Positions 10,231 through 21,900 of a stretch of DNA of 64,000 nt are shown piece after piece. The stretch's first letter is position 1. Each line of letters starts with the position of its first letter. Source of the stretch: Euonymus europaeus (lineage: Eukaryota; Streptophyta; Magnoliopsida; Celastrales; Celastraceae); the NCBI GenBank assembly GCA_963580455.1, contig OY756972.1, positions 16,321,001 through 16,385,000 of the forward strand. Reading direction: 5' to 3'. The position numbers were made by a program, and so were the translations under genes. The notes beneath the pieces were generated by a model, which was not told the DNA's origin, searched no databases, and saw only the letters and a program-made list of their open reading frames with translations.

Positions 10231-11408
10231 ATAACTTTATTAGTTATAGTTTTATTTCGATTTCTTTTCAATTCAAACTAAATTAATAAATATATTTCGT
10301 ACACATTTTTTCTTTTTTGAAAAGTAGCTACGAATTCCCATTAAAAAATAGGGTGCTACTATATACACCCACCCGACACTGAGGTCTTGATTTTGGAACC
10401 GCGAGCCGCCTCTTGTTTATGGCAAAGAATGATTTCTATTTGAATTTGATAATTAATGCCACAGAAGTCTCGATTTTGCAAAATTTCTCTTTGTTTATTA
10501 GTGGCCATTTTACCCTTCAGCTCCCCGTACCATTTTTAATCGTATTTTCACTGTATGAAGTTCATTTCTTGAATTTCTTTTAATACTAATAATATTACAA
10601 AAAAATGTAAATAATTTTATACATTTACTGGGCAACTTTTATTGGACTAAAAATTTTAAAACTTATTCTTCATTGAATAGGATCGATTAAGTATCACTTA
10701 ATAGGAAAGTTGGTATTGGTACGTTGCAGTAATTAGAAAATGAGTTGAAGGTAAAACTGTCAAACGATGACATGTACAAAAAACTCTTAAATATCCGTTT
10801 CTCACCCCATATACAGTCTAATTGATTTTGATTCAATTTCTTTATTTTATATGATTTTTTTTGGAATAGATGACGTGAAAAAGGGAGTTTGAGATGTGAA
10901 ATTAGATGTACAAATAAATTCATTTGTGAAAAATAAATTTGTGATAAATTTATGTAAAAAATGTCTCTTTTTGAAAAATAAATTGGTAAATAATCTAATT
11001 TTTGATGTACAAATATAAATTAAATTTGAATATTGTTGAGAACGGATCCCACATGTCCAGTCTTACATGACAACAATCGTCACCGCATAAAAGGAATGGA
11101 GATCAAAGTCAATTTAGTTTGCCAGCTTTAACACCTGTCTTCTTTTTAAAGGCGGAAATTTTTGCTTCGGGATTCATTACCATGATTTTCAGTACACTAA
11201 AGGTGTAGGGTGGATGCACCAAGTAATTAGACTGGTGACATTTATCCTCACCCTAAAAAATATGACAGGTGCATCAAAACACGCATAGGACACAAAATAG
11301 AAATCTAGGTCAAACTTGTTAGGTTTAAATTGACTTGGCTTCAGGTGAGCCCCCACCCAAAATAAATGGCCGGTACCAGCTTTAGTGGCTGTACAACCAG
11401 TCAACCAC

Positions 11409-11411
<3 letters not shown>
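10231..11411. other. AT-rich intergenic region
   Basis: No gene, RNA or transposon end is recognised. Short open frames on the minus strand at 10687-10923 and 11189-11410 have no recognisable domains and a composition like the surrounding non-coding DNA. Confidence 0.4.

Positions 11412-11447
<36 letters not shown>
11412..11447. repeat. (AT)n microsatellite
   Basis: An uninterrupted AT dinucleotide run of about 36 bases, prone to length change. Confidence 0.95.
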
Positions 11448-11449
<2 letters not shown>

Positions 11450-11746
11450 AAAAAAAAGTTATTTAAGTGTTTTGATCATATTTACAACAACAAGATTTAC
11501 GTGGTTTCATTTTCACCCAAGAGGTGTAAGATTATTTTGTTGATAAATGAATACATCAAAATTAATATTAAAAGATTTTATTTTTATAATTATGTTAATA
11601 CAATAAAAGTTTCAAATTCTAATAATTTATTACAAGATCAAAGGAACAAGTTGGCCTGAAATATTTTTCAGCAATTAATACAATAATCATAATACCCCAA
11701 AACATAAAACAATTAGAGCAATCTGATCGAAATAATTAAATCGTAA

Positions 11747-11967
11747 GGGTGTGTTTGATAAGAGGGTGATAAATAGGAGTTTAATATATTACTAAGATAA
11801 TCATTACTCGCCTCTTCTCATGGGTAATCATTACATACATATGAACAAAATTGTCTAATTTTTTTTTACCATGGTAAATAATATACATGCCTATGAAACA
11901 TGAGTATTTATTTATCCATGTATTTTTAATTACCCTTCTAAACATTACACTCCTATCAAACACACAC
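11747..11967. mobile_element. PIF/Harbinger-type MITE, 221 bp
   Basis: The left end GGGTGTGTTTGATAAGAGGG and the right end, read on the other strand as GTGTGTGTTTGATAGGAGTG, form terminal inverted repeats of about 25 bp. The trinucleotide TAA flanks both sides (11744-11746 and 11968-11970). A TAA/TTA target site with this terminal sequence is typical of Tourist-like MITEs moved by PIF/Harbinger transposase. It has no coding capacity. Confidence 0.85.
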
Positions 11968-11970
11968 TAA

Positions 11971-13373
11971 ATAATTACTCCAAAATTGCAAAGCTTAAGA
12001 TGGGGAAGGAAAAACGAAAACGTTTACCAAAACTTTAGAGAGAATGTAAATTGACACCTCAATTTCTTGTTGGCATTTTCCTCATTGAGTTTCATTTTAT
12101 AATGGAGTAATAAAAAAATGATAAACAAAAGATCTCCTCATAGAAGTCGGATAAATGAGGTCGAGGTTCGTGGTGATGGGCACATAGTCTCACAAGCCAC
12201 TACACTAGCACGTATTGTATTAGTAGTGCTTCAAAGTTGAAATAGGAGAGACATCTTTTCGGGCTTCTAGGTTATTAATTTTCAACACTAGCACATGTAG
12301 TACAATGGTCCTTGTAGCAGATAACTAGATACACATTTTTTTGGAAAATATGAGAGTCATTTAGAGGTAGATTTGAGTCAGTTTAGCTTTATCCAAAAAG
12401 TCTAGTTCATATATCCTTTTTTTGCAGAGGCTTTTTCAAAATAATGGATGAGTCAAGTCACTACTTCAAGCCTAAAAATTATTTCAGGTCGAGGCTGAAC
12501 TTTCGGCCCAATTATTATTAGACTTGGCATTTATGCTATCTGAAATACTAATGCTAAATGCTACTCCAAATGATAACCCCACCCAAACGGCCATTTTCAA
12601 AACAATATCAATGACAATTACGTTAGCATTTTTCATACCTCCAAATAGGAAATAAATGCAAAAATAATCAATTATGTTTAGAAGTAGATTATCTGAGTCG
12701 AAAAAGCAAAGATAGAAGAAATGAAAAAATACCTTCTCGGACCCGATGGCCCACCGATGGTTGATTTAGACTATGTTTCCGACGAAGAAATGGAGTGATG
12801 AAAACGAATCGATCATGTGTAGTAGCAACTTCACCGAGTAGGAGGAGTATAGATCAAAGAAAGGTACGAAGCAAATCCCGAGGAAATAGTGCATGAACCA
12901 CAGCAAAACAACGTAAAAGTGGAGGATCTGTGCCTAAATGGCATCGTTTTGATGTTCCCATGACTTGCGAAGGTCAAAACGGCGTCGTTTTGCTATTCCC
13001 GTGACTTGCAAAATGCAGACCAAGCGTGCGAGTAAACAAAAGCCAGGAGACTCGTCAGGAAAATGTAGCAATCCCACCAAGATTATATATAAGTATTAGA
13101 TATTAGTTATTAGATTAGATTAGATAAGGGGTGGTCTCTTTCTTGACAAATGCTACAAACCATTTCAACCAGCACTATAGGAAGACGATAAATTGAGTAT
13201 AAGCTTATAACTAGTTTGTCATTTGCTTGAACTTGTCTTTATTCTGGTAATATAGATGTAGGGGTCAAAAAGTATTGGCAATCTGGTTTTTCTTTGTGAG
13301 TTTTTTACTTACTTGATTGTTCCTTCTTCATGTAATTTGCTTCTTCAATATCAAATTTATTAAGTTGCGATTG
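11971..13373. other. Intergenic region, no gene seen
   Basis: No reading frame with a recognisable domain. Around 12940-13020 a phrase including CGTTTTG(C/A)T(G/A)TTCCC(A/G)TGACTTGC occurs twice. Around 13085-13130 short TATTAGAT repeats occur. It may contain promoter remnants of the decayed gene that follows. Confidence 0.4.
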
Positions 13374-13426
13374 CTATGTTAGTTTAGGTTTCATTCTTAT
13401 GCCATTGGTGTGTAGTTTAGGCTAAG

Positions 13427-14500
13427 ATGAGTAAAAAAGGGGAAGGGACTGTGATTGGAACTGGGAATGATGACTCAGTTGTAGAGAAACTAAAGTGGGA
13501 TCTCCCTACTACAAAATTGTTTATGGATCTACTAACAAATTGGTAGCAAAAAACCATGGGTGCTATGAAGTGGGATAAAATCAATAATGAATTTAAGGAG
13601 CAAAAAAACCAAGGTTTTTTTTGGCTTGTGATGCAAGACATAATTCCTTGTTTTAGCTTGCTATTTCAGCACCATATCTCTGATACATCATCGTATGAGA
13701 CTAAAACAACTCTACTCGCTTTATAGGCATGTCCAACTGCCCGTGATGTTTACTCCATAAACTTGAGGCAGTTGAAAAAGATGAGTTTAAGTGGTAATGG
13801 AAGTTTTAGAGACTTTTGGTTGGTTGTTACCGTTGAACTCTAAGATATTGAGTTAGCTACTCTGGCTTTGGCGCAATCGATTTGTACATGAGGACTCAAT
13901 TTTCACTTTCAGGAATCCTTATGGTCAAGGGTTTTGTTGCGGTCAAATCCATAGAGAGTGCTAGGTTCATTACACAACATTCTTTCAAAAACTTCTCCAT
14001 GTACCTCAAATTGGAACGGTCCTTCAGACCCTTTCATGAAATTAAACTAGGATGCTGTTTTTTTGTCACGTCTAAAAAGATTGGGTTAGTTGATATCTTT
14101 AGAGATTATAGAGGTGGTGTTATGGCTTGTAGCACATTCATGAGACATACGCTATTGGTCCCAACTCTAGCTAAAGCAATGGAAGCAATTCATGCTATTC
14201 GAGTGGCTACAGACCTAAGATTCAGATATTTTAATTGAGAAGAGAACTCGACGGTCTATGTGGGTACCATTGCAGGTAAAGATATGTACTTAACTACATG
14301 GAAACCTATTATTAATGAGAGATAAAGCGGCTAATAAGTTTCTTCACTCTCTAGACTGTGTCATAGGTGCCCCGATCAATTAATGTGGCTTCGCATACTC
14401 CTGGAAGGGTTTTTTTTCAAGTGAAGGAGTTTTAGGTATGGGTTTAAGATTTTCCAACTGTTCTTAATGATGTTATTCATGGTGAGTAGAGGAAATTATT
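13427..14500 (+). pseudogene. Decayed SANT-like plus RNase H-like gene, copy A
   Basis: The ATG at 13427 starts a frame whose first 60 residues contain W-D-L-P..LF-DLL and GAMKWDKINNEFKEQ, resembling the Myb/SANT-like domain of plant transposon-related proteins. A stop breaks it at the TAG after LLTNW. Near 14100-14500, in shifting frames, there is a recognisable C-terminal RNase H fold of the kind found in plant LINEs: an AKAMEAIHAIRVATDL helix, then a STVYVG strand and an LTTW..IINE segment. Multiple stops and frameshifts make it non-functional. The SANT-like call is tentative; the RNase H-like call is firmer. Confidence 0.5.
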
Positions 14501-14579
14501 TACAGACACAACGAACCTTGTAATTCTCTTTATGATTACTAGTTTTTTCATTAATTTTTTTTCATAAGTGTAGTGTAAT

Positions 14580-15051
14580 TAGGGATGGCAATCGGGCGGG
14601 GCGGGGCCGGATCATGGTCGCCCCGTCCCCGCCCCGCCCTTCCATACCCCGCCCCGTCCCCGCCCCGCCCCGCTCTTCGGGGCAAAATCTTTGCCCCATC
14701 CCCGCCCCGCGTTACCTACGGGGCCCCGCGGGGCACCCCGCCCCGCCCCTAACAGTATAAAACTTATATATAACATATATATAAAACTTATATATAACAT
14801 ATATATAACTACTTATATATAGGTTATATATATGTATATAACTACTTATATATAAGTTATATATATATAGCTAGTATAGGGTTATTAGCCTTTCGGGGCG
14901 GGGCGGGTTGATGGACTGACCCGTCCCTGCCCCGCCCCGCATGCGGGTTAAAGTTTGTCGCCCCGTCCCACTGTCGGGTCGGGGAAAACCCGCTCGGGGC
15001 GGGTCGGGGCACTTCGGGGCGGGCCGGGTCGGGTGAAAATTGCCATCCCTA
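14580..15051. mobile_element. hAT-type MITE, 472 bp, with 8-bp target duplication
   Basis: Termini TAGGGATGGCAAT and ATTGCCATCCCTA are perfect inverted repeats. AGTGTAAT occurs immediately on both sides (14572-14579 and 15052-15059) but only once in the otherwise identical region of copy B near 16793. An 8-bp duplication is diagnostic of the hAT superfamily. The arms are extremely GC-rich, with many GGGGCGGGGC runs. The centre (14755-14880) is almost pure A/T with TATATAACATATATA repeats. A minus-strand frame at 14612-14800 inside it is an artefact of GC-rich sequence. No transposase is present. Confidence 0.9.
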
Positions 15052-15582
15052 AGTGTAATATCTATTCCACCTCAAAGGTGGCCTAAGTCCATACTTTAGT
15101 ATAGTCTCCCATTTTGTTTCTCAGTTTAACTAGTACTCTTGGGGTTGAAAGATTGCTCATGTTCTAATTCAGGTACTAAAGTTTTGACTCATCCAACTCG
15201 GGTATTGAGATTTCGATTTTGTTTCAATTATAGACACGGTCAGCTTTCTTAATATACGGGCAGGGGTTAATAGTACTTTTGAGTATCTAAAGAGTTGGCA
15301 CGTTTCAACTCATGTACTGAAGTTCAAACTCATCCAACTCGGGAACCAAAGTTTAATTTTTGTTTCAATTCTAGACACTGGGTAGCTTTTTCACAATTTG
15401 AACATGTTATTAGCTGATGTAGCATAAAAAATATATTATTTTGACTAAATATAAAAAATAATCAAAATAAAGAAATTGGCAAATCTTCATCTGCGATTGG
15501 AGGTGGGCTTCATTTATTGACAAATCTGTATTGATGAAGTCCAAGGTTGGCTTCCTTCATTTGTAATAGAGTGCTCTGAATT

Positions 15583-17282
15583 CTATGTTAGTTGAGGTTT
15601 TGTTCTTATGCCATTGATGTGTAGTTTAGGCTAAGATGAGTAAAAAAGGGGAAGGGACTATGATTGGAACTAGGAATGATGACTCAGTTGTAGAGAAACT
15701 AAAGTGGGATCTCCCTACTACAAAATTGTTTCTGGATCTACTGACAAATTGGTAGCAAAAAACCATGGGTGCTATGAAGTGGGATAAAATCAATAATGAA
15801 TTTAAGGAGCAAAAAACCAAGGTTTTTGTGCAGCGTGTGGTGCAAGACATAATTCCTTGTTTTAGCTTGCTATTTCAGCACCATATCTCTGATATATCAT
15901 CGTGTGCAATCTTCCAGTCTGAGACTAAAAAACTCTACTCGCATTATAGGCATGTCCAAGTGCCCGTGAAGCTTACTCCACAAACTTGAGGTAGTTGCAA
16001 AAGATGAGTTCAAGTGGTAATGGAAGTTTTAGAGACTTTTAAATGGTTGTTACCGTTGAACTCTAAGATATAAAGTTAGCTACTCTTGCTTTGACGCAAT
16101 CGATTTGTACATGAGGACTCAATTTTCACTTTTAGGAATCCTTATGGTCAAAGGTTTTGTTGCGGTCAAATCCATAGAGAGTGATAGGTTCATTACACAA
16201 GATTCTTTCAAAAACTCCTCCATGTACCTCAATTTGGAATGGTCCTTCAGACCCTTTCGTGAAATTAAATTAGGATGCTATTTTTTCGTCATGTCTAAAA
16301 AGGTTGGGTTATTGATGTCTTTAGAGATTATAGAGGTGGTGTTATGGCTTGGAGCAAAATTCATGAGACATACACTATTGGTCCCAACTCTGGCTAAAGC
16401 AATGGAAACACTTCATGCTATTCGAGTGGCTACAGACCTAAGATTCAAATATTTTAATTGAGAAGGGGACTTGACGGTCTATGTGGGTGACATTGCAGGT
16501 GAATATATGCACTTAACTACATGGCAAGCTATTATTAATGAGATAAAGCGGCTACTAAGTTTCTTCATTCTCTGAACTGTGTCATGGGTGCCTTGATCAA
16601 TTAATGTGGCTGCACATACTCCTGTAAGTTTTTGTTTTCAAGTGGAGGAGTTTCAGGTATGGGTTGAAGATTTTCCAACTGTTCTTAATGATGTTATTCA
16701 TGGTGAGTAGAGGAAATTATTTACAGACACAACGAACCTTGTAATTCTCTTTATGATTACTAGTTTTTTCATTAATTGTTTTTCATAAGTGTAGTGTAAT
16801 ATCTATTCCACCTCAAAGGTGGCCTAAGTCCATGCTTTAGTATGGTCTCCCGTTTTGTTTCTCAGTTTAACTAGTACTCTTGGGGTTGAAAGATTGGTCA
16901 TGTTCTAATTCAGGTACTAAAGTTTTGACTCATCCAACTCAGGTATTGAGCTTTCGATTTTGTTTCAATTCTGGACACGGTCAGCTTCCTTAATATACAG
17001 ACAGGGGTTAATAGCATTTTGAGTACTTAAAAAGTTGGCACGTTTCAACTCATGTACTGAAGTTCAAACTCATCCAACTCGGGAACCAAAGTTTAATTTT
17101 TGTTTCAATACTAGACACTGGGTAGGTTTTTCACAATTCGAACAAGTTATTAGCTGATGCAGCATAAAAAATATATTATTTTGACTAAATATAAAAAATA
17201 ATCAAAATAAAAAAATCAGCAAATCTTCATTTGCGATTGGAGGTGGGCTTCCTTCATTTGTAATAGAGTGCTCCGAATTCTA
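15583..17282 (+). repeat. Tandem duplication, copy B
   Basis: Head-to-tail with copy A. It lacks the MITE and so keeps the uninterrupted target AGTGTAATATCTATTCC. It ends at CTCCGAATTCT near 17282, where similarity to copy A stops. Confidence 0.9.
15636..16715 (+). pseudogene. Decayed SANT-like plus RNase H-like gene, copy B
   Basis: Counterpart of 13427-14500. The opening ATG is at 15636 and the same stop follows LLTNW, so that break predates the duplication. The frame continuing with GAMKWDKINNEF is slightly longer here (to 15987). The RNase H-like part at about 16320-16715 reads more continuously than in copy A: AKAMETLHAIRVATDL, then a glycine/aspartate strand, LTTWQAIINEIKRLLSF and a FHSLNC strand, followed by an acidic C-terminus. 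Stops remain between segments. Confidence 0.5.
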
Positions 17283-17944
17283 AATAAAATCTTGAAGCAA
17301 GATGTCAAAAGTAGGTCAAGAGGAGGAGGAAGAACTGATCCATGGCCACATAAATGAAGAATCCAAGAACAACTAAAGAGAATGAAGTCGAAATCCATAC
17401 TTGATCTCAGACTTTAACCACGTTTTCGAGTAGCTGTGCAGGGTTAGGACAAGAACTAGATTGGATGTCGAGGGAAGTGGACTTGTACTTTGGTTCGAAA
17501 ACTCGACTTTGATCTCAACGGATGAGCAACTATATTTGAGCTCTAGGACGACATAAGCGACAGAGCTAGAGATAGAAGGATCATTTTACACATCATCAAT
17601 TGTTGCTCCACATAAAAATAAAAATAAAAACTTCTTAATGCCAGATCATATATTTATTTGTCCGAACAGTAGATAAATAGACTGGTGATGAGTTTTAAAA
17701 TAAAATCAAAACCTTAGTTCTCGAGTTGGATGAGTTCGAACTTCAGTACACGAGTTGAAACGTGCCAACTCTTCAGTACTCAAAAGTGCTATTAACCCAT
17801 GCCCGTATATTGAGGAAGCTGATCGTGTCCAAAATTGAAACAAAATCGAAACCTCAGTACCCAAATTGGATGAGTCAAAACTTCAGTACCTGAATTAGAA
17901 CATGGTAAAGTTTTCAATACCCAAAAGTACTATTTACCCCTATT
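16869..17944. mobile_element. Element with about 240-bp inverted repeat arms
   Basis: The segment 16869-17121 and the reverse complement of 17700-17944 match over most of their length; both contain GTTCTAATTCAGGTACT, GACTCATCCAACTC and GTTGGCACGTTTCAACTC. The left arm also occurs in copy A (15130-15380), where no matching right arm follows. Long inverted arms without coding capacity fit a Mutator-type or foldback element. No convincing 9-bp target duplication was found. The middle (17285-17695) shows no domain. Confidence 0.55.
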
Positions 17945-18689
17945 GCTTAACTGATATTTTAGCTATAAATCGTGTTGATCTGGTGATTGATTCATCGATT
18001 TTATGATTTGACTGATTGATACGGTCCAATTTTTATAACAATGATTATGAATTTGATTCTTATTGAACTCAAACATTGGATCTCATGTGTTTGGTGGGAA
18101 TGGTTTGCAAACTATTGTGGATGCTATATACTTTTTTTTTGTCAAATTCCAACTCAACTTGCCCACCAAACCATTCGATGGGGAAAATGCCCCCATGGGC
18201 GCAAGAAAGTAACTGCCGATATTGTTGCGCGGTATACCGACAAGGCCATAATCAATTCCACAATTTACTTCCTCTGTTGTGGAGGCTAATACATAGCCAA
18301 CGCACACCAATACTGACTGCAAGGTTCCTTTGATATTAAAAAAAATCACGTTTAAGTTTTATCCACAAATAAGAAGGGTCCCATGTAATCCAATTCCCTT
18401 AAAATCTTTTTTTTTTTTTTGAAATGACACAAAATCAACTTGTACAGTACGCAAATCACTATTACGGTTTTTCCCAATTCCCACAAGTGCTGTCTTTTAC
18501 TCACCTCCATAGAAATAAATTAATGTTTTAATATCTTTATTAAATACATAATTAATAACAAATGGGGCCAACCAGTAATGTTGAAGTTCCCTTTTTAACC
18601 CCACACTTTGTTAAAACTTAAAATTCCATCCCTGTATAGATTGAAATATCCATTGGGTAGTAAGTTCCATTTCCAGGCCATGGCCCCCC
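17945..18689. other. Upstream region of the host gene
   Basis: No gene is supported. Overlapping frames on both strands at 18041-18349 lack domains. The 250 bases before 18690 are AT-rich and would hold the proximal promoter of the host gene, but I cannot fix a TATA box. Confidence 0.4.
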
Positions 18690-18907
18690 AAAGTCAATAC
18701 TATCTCTCTCTTCCTCTGTGAACTGTACATATTTTTTCTCCACTTTCTCTACATAACGCCAAGAAACGCCCTCCTGCTCTGTTCCAAAAAAGTAGTTGTT
18801 CCTCTCTTGCTCTTAATGGGTCTTTGTGTTTTTTTTTTCCTGTGATGACCACCACGTCATCTATGGTTTTGGTGGTATATTATTGAGAACGTGAGATAGA
18901 GAGAGAG
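18690..18907 (+). promoter_or_regulatory. Probable 5' leader of the host gene
   Basis: Pyrimidine-rich tracts (TCTCTCTCTTCCTCTG near 18706 and TTTCTCCACTTTCTCTAC near 18735) and a GA-rich run immediately before the ATG are typical of plant 5' untranslated leaders. The transcription start is inferred, not seen. Confidence 0.4.
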
Positions 18908-21900
18908 ATGGGTTCTTGTGCATCTGTAAGTAGGAGTTCAACAGACCCGGCCATGAAACTGCGATTCTCTTTTGATTCCGGAACTGACCAGCTTGTGATC
19001 CCCCCTTCGCCCATTAAGGATAAACCAGTCAATGAAGAAACTCTGGTCAACGGTGTCAAGGGCTCCTTTGAGGACCATGGTGAGTAGTTGTTGTTCCTTT
19101 ACATGTTTTGTTTGGTTTTTGTTAGTCACTGCAATCGAATGGGTCTTTGCTTTTCTTCTTTCGTATTGTAATGAAAAGTTTGTTTTTTGTGTTTCGTTGA
19201 TTTTGGATCTGATATGTGCGTGTGGCAGAGTGAACTTTGTAGGACCACGTGTTTGAAGGTTAAAGTGATTTTTATTTTAGGGATAGTTGATTCTACTTAG
19301 TTTTTTTGGGTCTTTTTTTAGTGTTTATTATTTATGATTTGCATCTGCTAATAGCCTGGTTAAAGTTGTTGTTTGATGTGAATATATGAGTAATTTTTTT
19401 TTGTTATTTTGTTGTTCTGAACTTCTGATTCTGATTTTTTTTTTCTCCTTCCAGTGGTTGATTTCATTATTTCTTCTCTATTTTACTGTTTGCCTTTTTT
19501 TCCTTGCTTTTAATTCTATTGTTACTTATCAGCCTAAAATTGTACTAATTATGAAGTTGGGTTATTTATTTGTTTCTTTCCCGATGATGGCAGTACTTTT
19601 AGTGGTACTCGGTACAAGCAAAGGTGGTTTCTTTCATTTCCTTTTTTGGGAATAGACAAGTATTTACACTATGCTTCAAGGAAAAGAAATGTTGATAAAG
19701 TTGCACAATTCAAAAACACTCCAGGAATACTCTGTTTGGTACAGTGGGCCATCAATTGAAATAAAGCATTTACTTTTATGCTTTAGAGGAGTTATAGATC
19801 TGTAAGCGTTTTCCTACCCTACAATGAATGAGGCATGTTATATTAGTCAGGTTGGATGTCCCTGAACTGAAGATTTTGTTGATCAGAAAATGGATTAATG
19901 TGCACTGGAATCTGGTTTTCGCCTGATATTCGCTGTTGTCATCCTTAAAATCCTCAATGCCTAATACCCTTTGACATATCCTCGAGTGGTTGAAATTCTT
20001 AGCCTATGTCCCTTTCCATGCTGGAAGATCCGACTTGGCTATGTTTTGTCATTGACATTTTAGGATGCTTACCATTAGTTATCTCAGGATTGATACTAAT
20101 ATGCATTAGATGGTAGTGACTCTTCTTGAAAGCCCTGGGATGAAAGCACTTGACTTATGAATAAGGAATGCGAGTATTCGACAAATGGTCTTGTTGTTAC
20201 TGTAAAATTTGTCTACATTTGAAAATGTATTTTTCTACAATGTGGAGGTAAAAGTGTGTTAGTAGACCAGCGCCACCGGCCCACCATAATGGTGCCTTAC
20301 ACAATCCCCTTTAGTTTACCTTATTTGGAATCTATAGAGATCCCCAAAACTACATTAAGTGCTTTCCAATCATCCGTAACTGGTGATATAGCTGAGCTCT
20401 TTGTGATGGTTCTTTCCTATCTTACCGAGGCAACATGCACCTCAAACGGTGATATACTTAGATGATTCAAAATAGTGGTAAGTCTTAATACATGCCTGGT
20501 GGGCATGGTCTCCTGTGCAAACGAGCTTCTTTTCCTTGTCTTGCTGCAAGTGTCTTCCCCCAAAGATGACTCATTCCTAGAAATGTCTGATAACTTGATT
20601 GACTTCTGAAACTTGCTATTGCTGTAGCAATTCTTAAAATTAACTTCGATGCTGCCCTAAAGGAGTCAAAGCTTGGCCTCGGATTTATTGTCAGGAATGA
20701 AAGGGGTTCTCATCTGGCTTCCCGCGCCATTTGTCTATCTGGTCCATCAAACCCTTTGTTTGCTGAGTGCCTAGCTGCGAAGGAAGCTGTGTTGTTCGCC
20801 CAATCTTTAGGCTTCATGTCTATTTTGGTGGAAGGAGATTCAGCCATTGCTATCTCAGCTTTAAATAGTGAGGATTTATATCTGTCTGACTGGAGTCTGT
20901 GTGTAAACTTTGTTAAGAAGTTGTGCTTGGGCTTCTCTTTTGTGAAGTTTTGTCATGTCAAACGGGAAGCAAATGTTGCTGCTGATGTTTTAGCAAAATA
21001 TGCTTTATCTTCTGGTGAGTCTAGAACCTGGGTTGCTATGTGCCCAGATTTCTTAGACCAGGTTATTGCATCTGATTGTAATCCTTTAATTGTTTAATCA
21101 AGTCCTTTGTTTCAAAAAAAAAAAAACAGTCAGCTTGTAGAAAATTTTATGGTATCTAACCTGCCAGGTTTAAATTGTGAGTTGGTGAACCAAACTATTT
21201 CTAAGGTCAATTTCAATGTTATGAAGATTTGTACATATAAACAATATAAATAGTCAACTGATCTAATAAAAAATGATATCCCTTTTGCTTTTTCTAAAGA
21301 TTACTTTTTAAGTCGTGCCTTTGAAATCTTATACATTACAACATTTTTTGTTTCTCTAAATTTGTTTTTGATGTCTGAGACCTGTCTGTTCCTATGCTGC
21401 TTCTACATGTCTTGTCTACTTGAAATTAGGTTTTAGCAATGTAATAAGTGTTTTCCCCTTTATCTTATTTGTTCTGGATTGCTCTTTGTGCAATATAATG
21501 CGTAAAGTTGATAAAGGTGTTGCACTATTGCAGGTAGTAAAGATGAAACATTTTTTGATTCCCAAGCTTGGCTGGATTCAGATTGTGAATCTGATTTCTG
21601 CAGTGTCAATGGTGGTAAGAATGCTTCAAAATACATTAGGTTGAAGTTTTACTTTTTTGTCCTCCTTCTTTAGTCTGCTACTTAAACCTTGCATTTCTAT
21701 TTGGGTTCTTGTTGTTCAGAGTAAAGAGATACTCATTGTCAGGTGGTTAACTTTTAGTTTCCCAATTCAGACTACATGAATATTTCTAAGTAGTTAGGCC
21801 ACAATTTTTCAATTGACATAACTGATTGACTATGAGTTAAAGAATGTGATAATGTGGATATGCCATTCGAGAATCACGTAAAGTAGTAATGTACAATTGG

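Larger units (their letters stand above)
13374..15582 (+). repeat. Tandem duplication, copy A (with MITE insertion)
   Basis: Copy A begins CTATGTTAGTTTAGG and ends at GTGCTCTGAATT, directly before copy B begins with CTATGTTAGTTGAGG at 15583. Without the 472-bp MITE plus its 8-bp duplication it is about 1.73 kb, matching copy B. Substitutions and small indels are scattered along both copies. Confidence 0.9.

Noticed and set aside
14612..14800. 62-codon Gly/Arg-rich minus-strand frame
   Set aside because: Produced by the GC-rich arm of the MITE, where stops are rare.
18041..18349. Overlapping 80-90 codon frames upstream of the host gene
   Set aside because: Three frames on both strands overlap and none has a domain; more likely chance in a low-stop region.
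20629..21097. RNase H domain as an additional exon of the host gene
   Set aside because: The known exons join in phase without it, a poly(A) tail follows it and no flanking splice sites were found. It remains listed as a LINE fragment.
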